Assembly: GCA_020634625.1 (NCBI GenBank)
Contig: JACKBJ010000021.1
Coordinates: 1 to 55,741 of the forward strand
DNA from: Caldilineae bacterium
GTDB taxonomy: Bacteria > Chloroflexota > Anaerolineae > Epilineales > Epilineaceae
Length of the DNA stretch: 55,741 bases
Reading direction: 5' to 3'
The position numbers were made by a program, and so were the translations under genes. Shown here piece after piece: positions 26,001-34,938 of this stretch (within the stretch, counting starts at the first letter, position 1; the number at the start of each line of letters is the position of its first letter). The notes under the pieces are model-generated. The model was given only the letters and a program-made list of their open reading frames with translations. It was not told the DNA's origin and did no database searches.

Positions 26001-26054
26001 GGCGCGGGCGATCGCGCCGGGATCGCGCTGGTCGAGGTCTTCCAGACCCGCTAG
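23046..26054 (+). CDS. Secreted reprolysin-like (M12B-type) metalloprotease with SdrD-B-like domain
   Basis: 1002 residues from ATG 23046 (GAGG upstream). Signal peptide: SLALLALLLLILGLGGGISHA. After a propeptide-like region, the metzincin domain (about 208-470) has the zinc motif H342-E343-x-x-H346-x-x-G349-x-x-H352-D in FGHEMGHNMGADHD, and the Met-turn RTIMAYN. A beta domain follows, then an SdrD-B-like domain (GIVYHDRNGNAVREDDEPGL, GSYTVAQVLPAGWTQ). The C-terminal domain, LVNLSTRGLVGQGDGAMIAG with LRALGPSLSRQGL and GAYTAIVRGAGD, is common at the ends of exported proteins in several phyla. An extracellular endopeptidase is likely. It diverges from the sigma operon and may be under its control (inference). 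Confidence 0.9.
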   Translation: MFPHPLSHRSPGPRSLALLALLLLILGLGGGISHAQPGAPAPSLFRPAPRGASRDALPESDGARESRLVQVDLDLVDVDAAPLALSLPLTNDRVIRVERDRAEAAEGGLVWTGHAPGAPIGQVVLSRVGEALVGNIVLSEGERYHLRFAGKGLHRLERIDQARYPEEAPPLRPSAAELALAATEGVAPGNDPGVDPGEAGIDGLDVDSCGQIDVLVVYDAAARMAAGGADAMLAEIHLGVAETNQAYANSGITQRVSLVHAAEASVAIGASANSALANLKADAGVQTLRNTYGADLVSYWVAALPGACGIGYKMDTVAASFAGFAYSVVDRDCATGYYSFGHEMGHNMGADHDWFVNAGTTPNSGAHGLVNVGARWRTIMAYNDRCQAQTPAVNCARLPYFSNPNVAVGGAATGVAAGSSTACSVGNLGNPACDADNRAVLNGSACTVARFRDTSPGRNDVWMKDTWSDTGREPDPATAGQSMWQSPYIWIRTAADPGFLHQHEHQNPESAWANHVFVKLHNGGDAAASGRLKLYYAKASTGLAWPGDWTEFADLPTTLSGNSTSIAQTVWNTSAAQTGHFCLLARWVSSGDPMTAAETANVDQNTRRNNNIVWRNVNIVNLTAPDGLMQQASFIVRNTEPERAKLSLAFRWPTANGANGIPFMRQGRVAIQLGERLQRALESGGDLTGLEPLGDGRYLLVDPKGSRLHGLALDAGEEEEVWLTFEAQPELVAAEPRAFHLEAEQSVDGAAEPVGGVAWEITVRPPRSETGLVRGIVYHDRNGNAVREDDEPGLAERQLVFTDARGERTTVHSDAGGAYALQLAPGSYTVAQVLPAGWTQTSPAEAEMQVEIGGSQRLWELSFGSWEARTPSPCKPLSRLVNLSTRGLVGQGDGAMIAGFIVRDAPARLVLRALGPSLSRQGLGSALSDPSLQLFSGQTLLAESDDWADGATAGELKESGLAPGDAREPGLVVTLQPGAYTAIVRGAGDRAGIALVEVFQTR

Positions 26055-26082
26055 GTCTTTCAGACCCGTTGCGGGCGCATCC

Positions 26083-26124
26083 GACGACGCGGCCGGCACC
26101 TGCCCTGGTGCCGGCCGCGTCGTC
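26083..26124. terminator. Bidirectional hairpin between convergent genes
   Basis: A perfect 18-bp stem (26083-26100 with 26107-26124) with a 6-base loop lies between the metalloprotease stop (26054) and the SOUL gene stop (26197). There is no T run, but stem strength and position fit a shared terminator. Confidence 0.65.
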
Positions 26125-26196
26125 GCTTCCGAGGGCGCCGTCTTCGGCCGAGCCGGTCGGCGCCGGGCGGGGGCATCTCGACCTCGACGCGCGGGC

Positions 26197-26751
26197 CTAT
26201 TTCAGCGGCAGCAGGACCTCGTTGCGCCGCAGGAACCAGGGCACCCAAGGGGGGTTGTAGCGGGCGAAGGTCGGCTCGCCGGCCGGCTCCAACCCCGCCT
26301 CGGCCAGCCACTGTTCGAGCCGCGCACGCTGCGCTTCGAAGCGCCGGCGCGACCAGCTGCCGGAGAAGCGCAGCGCGGCCACCCGTTGGGCGGGGATCTC
26401 GCGCAGGTGGACGCGGTCGTCGTCCGGCACGGGCAGGCTGTCGAGCCGGTGCTCGGCGGGCATCGTGAACCGGATCAGCCAGCCGCCGCCCGGACCAGGA
26501 ACCTGGCCGACCGGCGCCGTCATGGCGATCTTCTGGCTCTGGGACTGGCTCACCGGGGCGGTCATCGCGATCTTCGAGCGGCTGCGGTTGCCGCCGAAGA
26601 TGTAGCCGGCCAGCCGCCTGAACCCCTCGTTCGACACGCGCTCGAAGTCGCCCTGGACTTCCGTCTCGGCCACGACGACCGGCGCGTACTCGCGGATCTG
26701 AATGGCGCCGTCCTCGCGCAGCAGGGTGAAGCGTGGCTCTTCGATGGCCAT
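26197..26751 (-). CDS. SOUL family heme-binding protein
   Basis: 184 residues from ATG 26751, with GGAGG upstream. SOUL-family signatures: EEPRFTLLREDGAIQIREY at the N-terminus, EGFRRLAGYIFGGNRSRSKIAMTAPV in the middle (the second IAMTAPV is a local duplication), MPAEHRLDSLPVPDDDRVHL, and the C-terminal FARYNPPWVPWFLRRNEVLLPL. Family members bind heme or related tetrapyrroles; their bacterial role is unsettled. No signal peptide. It lies 64 bases after the hypothetical gene in the rseP operon. Confidence 0.9.
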   Translation of the reverse strand: MAIEEPRFTLLREDGAIQIREYAPVVVAETEVQGDFERVSNEGFRRLAGYIFGGNRSRSKIAMTAPVSQSQSQKIAMTAPVGQVPGPGGGWLIRFTMPAEHRLDSLPVPDDDRVHLREIPAQRVAALRFSGSWSRRRFEAQRARLEQWLAEAGLEPAGEPTFARYNPPWVPWFLRRNEVLLPLK

Positions 26752-26815
26752 GGTGGGCCTCCGGACTTGCGCTCGGCCGCCCGACGCCGGCGAGCGAGCG
26801 CGGCGATCGGCGCGA

Positions 26816-27763
26816 CTACCTGGCCGAGAGGCGTCGCCATGCCTCGGCCAGCGCGGCATCTTGGAAGGACGGGGTCGCGTCGGCGGAGGCGTCGGCCGCG
26901 TTCGGATCGGCCCGGGCCTCCAGCAAGCGACGGATGGACTCGGCGAAGCGCGCCAGCTCGGGCTCGCTGCTGCGCAGCGCCTCGGCCCGCAGCGCATCGA
27001 GGACCTTCGCCAAGGCTTCGCCGGCGGCCGGGTTGTCGCTGGTGAGCACCAGCTCGGCGTTGTGGACGAGCCGATCGAGCAAGGCCGCGCGTGGATCCGC
27101 ACCGCGCATCAGGAGCTGCAGGCTGCCGTACGCGCTGCGATAGGGTTCCACCAGGCGGAGGATTCGATGCCGGACATCCTGCCCACGCAAAACGTCCAGC
27201 AGCAGCGCGAGGTAGGCGGCGGCATCGGGATCGATGCCCGGCCGACCCGCGGTGCGTTCGAGCTCGGTGGCCAGCGCACGCGCGGTCTCTCGGTCGCGGG
27301 CCTTGAGCAGCGCCGCGACGTGCGCCGTCAGAGCGGCCACCCAGTCTTCCGTCGCCGCGGCTTCGGGCGCCGAGTGACCGGCGGCGTCCATGACGGGTCG
27401 AGCGGCGTCGACGGGGATGACCGGCTCGCCGCGATCGCCGTTCTGCCAGGCGAGTCGGCCGTCGGCCGGCGGCGGAGCCAGGTCGGCCGCCACGGCCCGC
27501 AAGCCCTGCCGGTAGGGTTCCACGAGGCCCGCGATGGCATCGCCGAGCGGCGCGCCACGGAGCAGACGCGATAGCGCCGCCAGGAAGTCGGCCACCGGGG
27601 CCTGGTCGCCGGTCCGAAAGGCGTCGGCCCGTCGGTCCAAGCGCTCGCAGAACGCCGCCAACGCGGCCCGGTCGCCCGAGCGGCCGGCGCCGACCGCCGC
27701 GCTGCAGATCGCGTTGAGCGTGGCGGCGACCGCCTCGGCCGAGGCCGCTTCGGAGCCGGTCAC
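26816..27763 (-). CDS. Hypothetical all-helical protein with internal repeats
   Basis: No family recognised. 315 residues, Ala/Leu/Arg-rich, predicted soluble and helical. Two units share the pattern LRGxxxxxxIxxLVEPYR (LRGAPLGDAIAGLVEPYRQG near 67-86 and LRGQDVRHRILRLVEPYRSA near 192-211), and a third, weaker unit follows near 215-290 (AELVLTSDNPAAGEALAKVL). The start is a GTG that directly follows the TAG of the HEAT-repeat gene with no gap, so translation is probably coupled. It may be a scaffold, but function is unknown. Confidence 0.7.
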   Translation of the reverse strand: MTGSEAASAEAVAATLNAICSAAVGAGRSGDRAALAAFCERLDRRADAFRTGDQAPVADFLAALSRLLRGAPLGDAIAGLVEPYRQGLRAVAADLAPPPADGRLAWQNGDRGEPVIPVDAARPVMDAAGHSAPEAAATEDWVAALTAHVAALLKARDRETARALATELERTAGRPGIDPDAAAYLALLLDVLRGQDVRHRILRLVEPYRSAYGSLQLLMRGADPRAALLDRLVHNAELVLTSDNPAAGEALAKVLDALRAEALRSSEPELARFAESIRRLLEARADPNAADASADATPSFQDAALAEAWRRLSAR

Positions 27764-28900
27764 CTAGCCGCCGCGCCTGCCGCGGCGGGACCCAGCGCCG
27801 TCATCCAGATCCTCGTCGTCCGCGTCTTCGAGGTCCATGTAGTCGTCCAGCTCATCGTAGTCGTCGTCGACCTCCGCCGCATCGTCCTCGTCGTCCGGCC
27901 GCTCCCAGCTGGCAAAGCTCAGGTCGCCCTCGATCAGCGCGCAGCTCGAGATCGCGTCCTCGACCGCCTCGAGCAGATCCTCGTCGACGCCGGCCAGCTC
28001 CGCGCCGACGGCTTCCAGCGTCCGGCGCGCGACCGCGCCGCCGATCTCGCCCAGGGCCCAGATGGCCTCGGCCCGGATCAGGCGGTCGGTCTCGTAGCGG
28101 GCGATGATCGACAAGGGGTTGACCGCCGAGGCGATTGCCAGCTCGCCGCTGGCGCGCACGGCCTCGAAGCGCAGCTCGGGCTCGGGCTCGTCCAACCAGG
28201 CCAGGATCTCGTCGGCCCAGCGCGGGTCGGCCGAGTTGCCCATGGCCCGCAGCGCCCCGGCGCGAACCTCGGGCGCATCGTCCTCGAGCGCGCTCTCGAT
28301 GAGCCCGATCAGGTCGGGATGCTCGGCGTAGCCCGCCGAAGCCAACGCGCGGCGACGCACTTCGGGATCCTCGCGCAGGTCGCCGGCCAGCTCGATCAGG
28401 TGGGCCAGGGTCGGCGCCATGCGCTCGCGAAGGTGGACCTTGAGCTCGGACTGCTCGACGAAGCTGCCCAGGGCCTGGGCAGCGCGCGCGCGCACTGCGT
28501 CCACCGAATCCTCGCGCAGCATGCGGCCGAAGCGATCGCCCAGGCTCAGCTCGCGCGACTCCCAGAGCCCGTCGATGGCCAGGGCGCGCAGCTCCGGATC
28601 GGTGTCGTCCAGCAGGGCGCGCATCAGCGGCACGAAGTCCGACTGGAAGTCGGTCTCGCCGAAGTCCACCAGGGCCTGCAGCATCCGACGCCGCTGATCC
28701 GGCGCGACCTCGGCCATGAACGCGACGAAGCGGCCGACTTCCTCTGGGCTGGCCGACGAGAGCATGCGCAGCTCGCCCGGGAGGTGCGAAGCCCGGGGGT
28801 CGGCCAGTCTGGCCAGGGTGCCGTCGAAGTCGCGCAGTGCAAGCTCGGCGGCCGCCTTGCGCAGGGTTTCGGCCTCCTCGGGCGTCAGGTCCTCCTTCAT
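27764..28900 (-). CDS. HEAT-repeat protein with acidic tail
   Basis: 378 residues, starting MKEDLTPEEAETLRKAA at ATG 28900, which overlaps the rseP stop (ATGA). At least five HEAT/PBS-lyase-like helical repeats run from about 90 to 300 (for example DPELRALAIDGLWES, APEVRAGALRAMGNS, EPELRFEAVRASGEL, LIRAEAIWALGEIGG). The last 45 residues are strongly acidic (DDEDDAAEVDDDYDELDDYM), ending in a short basic stretch (SRRGRRGG). No enzyme motif. HEAT proteins bind partner proteins; position suggests a link to membrane proteolysis by RseP, but this is inference. Confidence 0.85.
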   Translation of the reverse strand: MKEDLTPEEAETLRKAAAELALRDFDGTLARLADPRASHLPGELRMLSSASPEEVGRFVAFMAEVAPDQRRRMLQALVDFGETDFQSDFVPLMRALLDDTDPELRALAIDGLWESRELSLGDRFGRMLREDSVDAVRARAAQALGSFVEQSELKVHLRERMAPTLAHLIELAGDLREDPEVRRRALASAGYAEHPDLIGLIESALEDDAPEVRAGALRAMGNSADPRWADEILAWLDEPEPELRFEAVRASGELAIASAVNPLSIIARYETDRLIRAEAIWALGEIGGAVARRTLEAVGAELAGVDEDLLEAVEDAISSCALIEGDLSFASWERPDDEDDAAEVDDDYDELDDYMDLEDADDEDLDDGAGSRRGRRGG

Positions 28901-30207
28901 GGCGTGGCCGGGCCTCCGAAGACCTCGTAGACCGTGACGACCAGCATCAAGCCGATGACCAGCGCGAAGCCGATCAGGTGCACGATCGCCTCGCGGTTGG
29001 GCTCGATGCGTCGGCCACGCAGGGCCTCCAACAGGATGAACAGCAAGCGGCCGCCGTCCAGTGCTGGGATCGGGATCAGGTTGATGATGCCCAGGTTGAT
29101 GGACAGCAGGGCCATGAAGCTGAAGAAGGTCGCCGCACCCTGCTCGCCGGCCTGCTGGCTCATCTTGGATATTCCGACCGGGCCGGCGATGTCCGCGGCC
29201 AGCTGGCCGGTCAGCATGCGGTAGAGCCCATCGACCATCGCCACCATGAGCAGCAGGGTCTGCCGCGGACCGAAGATCGCCGCCTCGGCCAGGCTCATGC
29301 GCTGGCTGATGGTCAAGGCGCCGATGCTGATGCCCATCATGCCGCGGCCCTCGGCGTCGTTGCGTGCAGGCGTCACCTCGGTCTGTAGCACCTGGAGCTC
29401 GCCGCGCAAGACGATCGGCTGGTCGATCGCGTCGCCGACCTGAGGTTCCAGCAGCAGATCGCCGACCTGAAGCTCGCCGCCCGGCGCCGTGACGCGCACC
29501 GCACGCAGGCCCTCGAGCTCGGCCAGCTCGGGCACCGGCTCGCTGGCCAGGCCGTCCAGGGACACCCTGACATCGACCGGCTTCACGCCCCGAAGCAGGG
29601 TCAGCGCCATCGGGCGGCCGGTGTGGGCGTCGGTGACCGCGATGAAGGCGTTGGCGGCACGGCTCTCGCCCGGCAGGGGCTCGGCGCCGGTCTCCAGGCG
29701 CGGCAGGAGCTGACCATCCACCGCCAGCACGATGTCGCCGCCCACCAGGCCGCCGGCCTCGGCCGGCGAGCCCGGGCTCACGCCGATCAGCTGAACCAGG
29801 CCTTCGGCCTGGGGCAGCGGCGCCGAGGCGCCGATGGCCCAGGCGATGCTCGAGAAGATCAGCGCCGCGAGCATGAAGTTGAACACCGGACCCGCCAACA
29901 GGACCACCGCGCGGACCCGCTTGGTCTGGGCGGCGAAGGCGCCCGGGATGTCCGGATCGTCCTCGCCCGCCAGGCGCACGAATCCGCCCAGCGGCAGCGC
30001 GTTGAGGGTGTAGTCGGTGCCGCCGTGGCTGAAGACCTTGACCAGCCGCGGCGGGAAGCCGATGCCGAACTCGTCGACCCGCACGTCGTTCCACTTGGCG
30101 AGCAGAAAGTGCCCCAGCTCGTGGATCAACACCAGCGGGAACAGCGACAGAAAGAAGTAGATGACCTGGACCAGAGGTCCCGGCAATTGGCTCAGCGCTT
30201 CGTTCAT
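28897..30207 (-). CDS. rseP: Site-2 protease RseP (M50B intramembrane metalloprotease)
   Basis: 436 residues with the zinc motif HELGH (residues 29-33) in the first membrane helix, the conserved NDVRVDEFGIGFPPRL and NALPLGGFVRLAGED, a central PDZ domain (VSPGSPAEAGGLVGGDIVLAVDG), a second PDZ-like stretch, and the C-terminal NLIPIPALDGGRLLFILLEALRG, which carries the third zinc ligand. It cuts membrane-embedded substrates such as membrane-bound anti-sigma factors or signal peptide remnants. The anti-sigma factor in this window has no membrane helix, so it is not an obvious substrate. First gene of a four-gene operon; the extended -10 promoter is at 30280-30288. Confidence 0.95.
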   Translation of the reverse strand: MNEALSQLPGPLVQVIYFFLSLFPLVLIHELGHFLLAKWNDVRVDEFGIGFPPRLVKVFSHGGTDYTLNALPLGGFVRLAGEDDPDIPGAFAAQTKRVRAVVLLAGPVFNFMLAALIFSSIAWAIGASAPLPQAEGLVQLIGVSPGSPAEAGGLVGGDIVLAVDGQLLPRLETGAEPLPGESRAANAFIAVTDAHTGRPMALTLLRGVKPVDVRVSLDGLASEPVPELAELEGLRAVRVTAPGGELQVGDLLLEPQVGDAIDQPIVLRGELQVLQTEVTPARNDAEGRGMMGISIGALTISQRMSLAEAAIFGPRQTLLLMVAMVDGLYRMLTGQLAADIAGPVGISKMSQQAGEQGAATFFSFMALLSINLGIINLIPIPALDGGRLLFILLEALRGRRIEPNREAIVHLIGFALVIGLMLVVTVYEVFGGPATP

Positions 30208-30279
30208 CGCGTTCGCGTTCCTTTGGATTCCATGCCGCCGCCGAGCGCGCTGCTGCGATCGGCCGGAGTCGGCGGCGCA

Positions 30280-30288
30280 ATTCTAGCA
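30280..30288 (-). promoter_or_regulatory. Extended -10 promoter of the rseP operon
   Basis: Minus strand TGC-TAGAAT with no clear -35 box, 73 bases before the rseP start. Confidence 0.45.
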
Positions 30289-30323
30289 GGCCGGCCGGGG
30301 GGCCGAAAGCGCCTGGGGGCCTG

Positions 30324-30332
30324 TGCTATACT
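30324..30332 (+). promoter_or_regulatory. Extended -10 promoter of prfA
   Basis: TGC-TATACT with no clear -35 box, 54 bases before the prfA start and back to back with the rseP promoter. Confidence 0.5.
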
Positions 30333-30385
30333 CCCAGGTCCCGAGGCGCCCCAGCCCGCGCCGCGCACCCCCGCCCGAGAGGCCC

Positions 30386-31489
<1,104 letters not shown>

Positions 31490-31530
31490 GGCCGCGCTCG
31501 AGCCTCGGTCGATCCCTCGGCCAACGCCCG

Positions 31531-32529
31531 ATGCCTCCCGACGCCAGCCTGGCAAGCGGCGCGGCGCCGGCGACCGTCGACGCCGCGATCCGACGCGCCG
31601 AGTCGATCATCGCCGCGGGATCGGACGGCTACCGATCCGAGAGCCCGCGTCTCGACGCCGAGCTTCTGCTGGCCGCGCTGCGGCGCTGCGACCGGGCCCG
31701 TCTTCTGGCCGACCTGCGCGAGCCCCTGGCGGCCGATGACTGGGCTGGCCTGGATCGGCTCGCCCGGCGTCGTGCCGCCGGCGAGCCGTTGGCCTACCTG
31801 GTTGGGCGCCGCGGGTTCCATGGGATCGAGCTCCGCGTGAATCCGTCGGTGCTCATCCCCCGCCCCGAGACCGAGCTCCTGGTGGACTGGGCCCTGGCCT
31901 GGCTGTCGGGGAGCTCCGAGCGATCGCCCGAGGCGGCGTCCGGCGGCTCGGGCGGCGTCGGCCCGAAGGGCCAGCCCCGGATCGCCGCCGCGCGGCGCGT
32001 CATCGACGTCGGCACCGGTTCCGGTGCCATCGTCCTGGCCCTGGCCGCGGCGCTGCGCGCGCGCGGCGCCTCGATGCGCCAGTCCGAGCTGCAGCTGCTC
32101 GCCAGCGACGTGTCGACGGCGGCCTTGGCCACCAGCCAGGACAACGCACGACGCCTCGGCTTGGATGCCTGGGTCCAGTTCCGGCAGGCCGACCTGTTGC
32201 CGGAGGGCGAGCCTCCCTACGACCTGGTCTTGGCCAACCTGCCCTACATCGGCCTGGACGAGCGTGCGGGTTTGAGCCGGGACGTGTCCGAGTTCGAGCC
32301 CGCCGAAGCGCTCTTCGCCGGCCGCGATGGTCTGGCGCTGATCGCGCGCCTGCTCGGGGACCTCCCCGGGCGCCTGGCGTCGGGCGGAGCCGCAGCGCTC
32401 GAGATCGGGTATGCCCAGGGTCCGGCGGTTCGAGCCCTGGCCAGCGCCGGCTTCCCGGAGGCTCGAATCCGGGTGCATCCCGACCTGGCCGGCCACGACC
32501 GCCTGTTGACGATCGAGACCGGGCCGTGA
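31531..32529 (+). CDS. prmC: Release factor glutamine N5-methyltransferase
   Basis: S-adenosylmethionine-dependent enzyme that methylates the GGQ glutamine of release factors. The 332-residue product has an N-terminal helical domain (DAELLLAALRRCDRARLLADL), the VNPSVLIPRPETELLVDWAL hinge, the SAM-binding motif VIDVGTGSGAIVLAL, and the catalytic NLPY (ANLPYIGLDE) in place of the more common NPPY. The variant still keeps Asn and the Pro-Tyr pair. There is an inserted Gly/Ser/Pro-rich loop (about 130-150). The stop overlaps the GTG of the next gene (GTGA), so prmC is coupled to the glycosyltransferases. Confidence 0.95.
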   Translation: MPPDASLASGAAPATVDAAIRRAESIIAAGSDGYRSESPRLDAELLLAALRRCDRARLLADLREPLAADDWAGLDRLARRRAAGEPLAYLVGRRGFHGIELRVNPSVLIPRPETELLVDWALAWLSGSSERSPEAASGGSGGVGPKGQPRIAAARRVIDVGTGSGAIVLALAAALRARGASMRQSELQLLASDVSTAALATSQDNARRLGLDAWVQFRQADLLPEGEPPYDLVLANLPYIGLDERAGLSRDVSEFEPAEALFAGRDGLALIARLLGDLPGRLASGGAAALEIGYAQGPAVRALASAGFPEARIRVHPDLAGHDRLLTIETGP

Positions 32530-33650
32530 TCCTCGGCATCGATGCCAGCCGCAGCTTCGGTGCGCGGCCGACCGGCACGGAGCACTACGCGACGGAGGTC
32601 ACCCGACGCATCGCCGAGCGGTCGGAACACCGGGTCCGGCTCTACTTCCGCCAGCCGCCGGTCGAGCCGACGCCCGAACGGGCCGAGCTGCGGATCCTTC
32701 CGGCGCCGCGGCTGTGGACCCATACCCGACTGGCGGCCGAGCTCTGGGCACGACCGCCGGATCTCGTGTTCATCCCGGCCCACGTGATGCCCGTGATCTG
32801 TCGCCCGCCGGCGGTGGTCACCGTGCATGACCTGGGCTACGAGCGCTTCCCGTCGGCCCATCCCTGGTCGCGCCGCGCCTACCTGCGCTGGAGCACGCGC
32901 CGGCACCTGCGCCATGCGGCACGGCTTCTGGCCGACTCCGCCGCCACGCGAGACGATCTGGTGGCCCTGTATGGCGCCGATCCCGAGCGCATCCACGTCG
33001 TGCACCTGGCGGCCGATCCGGATCTGCGCCCAGCCGATGGCGCGGCGGTCGATGCCCTGCGCACCCGGCTGGGCCTGCCCCTGGCTGCCCCCTATCTGCT
33101 GCACCTGGGGACCCTGCAGCCGCGCAAGAACCTGGGACGGTTGCTGGAAGCGATCGCCAGCCTGGTCGCCGACCATCCGACGGTCCAGCTGGTCCTGGCG
33201 GGCATGCCAGGCTGGAGCGAGTCGGAGCTGCCAGATCGAGCGCGGCGGCTCGGTCTCGTGGGGAGGGTCCACCTGCCGGGCTACCTGCCGCGTGAGGACC
33301 TGGCCGCCCTCTACAGCGGGGCCGTCGGCCTCGCGCTGCCCAGCCTCTACGAGGGCTTCGGTCTGACCGCCTTGGAGGCGATGGCCTGCGGATGTCCGGT
33401 CGCCTGTTCCGACAGCTCCAGCCTGCCGGAGGTCGTGGGCGAGGCGGCCCTGCGCTTCGACCCCCTGGACAGCCAGGACATCGCCCGGGCGCTCGGGCGC
33501 CTGCTCGACGATGCCGAGCTGCGCGACCGCCTGCGTCGAGCCGGAATCGCGCGCGCGGCCGGCTTCAGCTGGGACCGCTGCGCCGCGGAGAGCCTGGCGG
33601 TCCTGGAAGCCTGCCTCTCGAGCCAGGCTGCGCGGCGGGGGCCGGCGTGA
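32526..33650 (+). CDS. Glycosyltransferase, GT4 family (GT-B fold)
   Basis: 374 residues from a GTG at 32526 that overlaps the prmC stop. N-terminal half: GIDASRSFGARPTGTEHYA and VVTVHDLGYERFP. C-terminal half has the retaining GT4 donor-site features: YLLHLGTLQPRKNLGRLLEAI, LAGMPGWSE, LPGYLPREDLAALYSGA, and the SLYEGFGLTALEAMACGCPV motif with the catalytic-site Glu pair. It probably transfers a sugar from a nucleotide donor to a cell-surface glycan or lipid. Acceptor and sugar are unknown. It is coupled to the next glycosyltransferase (GTGA). Confidence 0.9.
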   Translation: MILGIDASRSFGARPTGTEHYATEVTRRIAERSEHRVRLYFRQPPVEPTPERAELRILPAPRLWTHTRLAAELWARPPDLVFIPAHVMPVICRPPAVVTVHDLGYERFPSAHPWSRRAYLRWSTRRHLRHAARLLADSAATRDDLVALYGADPERIHVVHLAADPDLRPADGAAVDALRTRLGLPLAAPYLLHLGTLQPRKNLGRLLEAIASLVADHPTVQLVLAGMPGWSESELPDRARRLGLVGRVHLPGYLPREDLAALYSGAVGLALPSLYEGFGLTALEAMACGCPVACSDSSSLPEVVGEAALRFDPLDSQDIARALGRLLDDAELRDRLRRAGIARAAGFSWDRCAAESLAVLEACLSSQAARRGPA

Positions 33651-34819
33651 GGCACCGTCCCGACCTGAACGCGCCGGTCCTGCCGGGCGCCGATGGCTCG
33701 CCCCGGATCCTGGTGATCAAGCTCTCGGACTTCGGGGACGCGCTGTTGACCACGCCGGCGCTGGCCCAGCTGCGCGCCGCCCTGCCCGCTGCGCGGATCG
33801 ACGTGCTGACCACGCGGATCGGCGCCGTGGCCTACCGGCACAGCAGCCTGGTGGATGACCTGCTCTGCTTCGACAAGTCGGTCTACGATCGTCCGCTCGC
33901 GCTCCTGTCGCAGCCGGCCGACCTGTTCGGGCTCGCCGCGCGACTCCGTCGTCGCGGCTACGATGCCCTGGCCCTGATGCACACGCTCACCACCCGATTC
34001 GGCGCGCTCAAGCATGCCGGGCTCTGCCTTGCCAGCGGCGCTCCGATCCGCGCCGGCCTGCGACGCCCATCGAGCCCGCGGGGCGCCTTCCTGACGCATT
34101 GGGGAACCGACTTCGGCTTCGACCGTCAGCATGCGGTCGAAGTGGGCGAATCGGTCGCGGCGGCGCTGCTGGCGGCGCTCGGGCAGGCGCCCGCCGAGGC
34201 GCCGCCGCGCCACCTTCGCTTCGAGCCAGGCCCGGCGGCCGAGTCCGCGGCCGAAGCGCTCCTGAAGCCCCTGATGGTCGCCGATGCCCCGCTGGTCGCC
34301 ATCCATCCCGGCTCCGGCAGCTTCAGCACCGCGCGCCGATGGTCGCCGGCCGGCTTCGCTTCGGTCGCCGATCGCCTGGCCGCACAGGGCGCACGCATCC
34401 TGGTGGTCGGTGGCCCGGATGACGGCTGTGACGCCGTCGTCGGCGCGATGCGTCGGCCGCCGGCGCTGGACCTCAGCGGACGCAGCGACCTGCCGACGCT
34501 GGCGGCGATCCTCGCGCGCTGCCGTCTGTTGGTCGGCAACGACAGCGGCGTCAGCCACCTGGCGTCCGCCATGGGCTGTCCGGTCGTGGCCGTGTTCGGC
34601 CCCTCCAACCCCGTCGCTTGGGGACCCTGGTGGCCGGGTGTGGATGCCCGGGGTCGGCCGGCAGCCAGCCCGCATCGCGTCGTCCGCCTTGGCTTGCCCT
34701 GTCAGCCCTGCTTCTACGTGGGCTATCGCCGAGGCAGTCCGGCTGGCTGTCCCAGCCGCGACTGCCTGGCCTGGATGCCGGCCGACCGCGTCATCGCCGC
34801 CGCCGAGTCGCTGCTCTAG
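33647..34819 (+). CDS. Glycosyltransferase, GT9 (heptosyltransferase-like)
   Basis: 390 residues from GTG 33647, which overlaps the GT4 stop (GTGA). GT9 signatures: ILVIKLSDFGDALLTTPAL at the N-terminus, IHPGSGSFSTARRWSP and LLVGNDSGVSHLASAMGCPV with VAVFGPSNP in the C-terminal domain, and a Cys-containing stretch (LPCQPCFYVGYRRGSPAGC) near the end, as in LPS heptosyltransferases. These enzymes usually add heptose from an ADP- or GDP-activated donor. The nearby rfaE1 and rfaE2 genes fit such a donor, which is notable if the cell is a monoderm. Confidence 0.9.
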   Translation: MRHRPDLNAPVLPGADGSPRILVIKLSDFGDALLTTPALAQLRAALPAARIDVLTTRIGAVAYRHSSLVDDLLCFDKSVYDRPLALLSQPADLFGLAARLRRRGYDALALMHTLTTRFGALKHAGLCLASGAPIRAGLRRPSSPRGAFLTHWGTDFGFDRQHAVEVGESVAAALLAALGQAPAEAPPRHLRFEPGPAAESAAEALLKPLMVADAPLVAIHPGSGSFSTARRWSPAGFASVADRLAAQGARILVVGGPDDGCDAVVGAMRRPPALDLSGRSDLPTLAAILARCRLLVGNDSGVSHLASAMGCPVVAVFGPSNPVAWGPWWPGVDARGRPAASPHRVVRLGLPCQPCFYVGYRRGSPAGCPSRDCLAWMPADRVIAAAESLL

Positions 34820-34854
34820 ACGCGAAAGCCCGCGGCCTCGGGGTGCACGGCTCG

Positions 34855-34863
34855 TGCTATGGT
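34855..34863 (+). promoter_or_regulatory. Extended -10 promoter of the heptose kinase gene
   Basis: TGC-TATGGT, 76 bases before the start codon at 34939; no clear -35. Confidence 0.4.
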
Positions 34864-34938
34864 ATGGGCCTCGCCGTTCGGTCGGTCGAACGCCGAACCC
34901 GCTCGCGGTCGACGCGATCCCCTGTTCGAGTGCAGCCC

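Noticed and set aside
22995..26099. 1034-codon open frame opposite the metalloprotease
   Set aside because: Composition-driven shadow; the plus strand has a signal peptide, HExxH and Met-turn.
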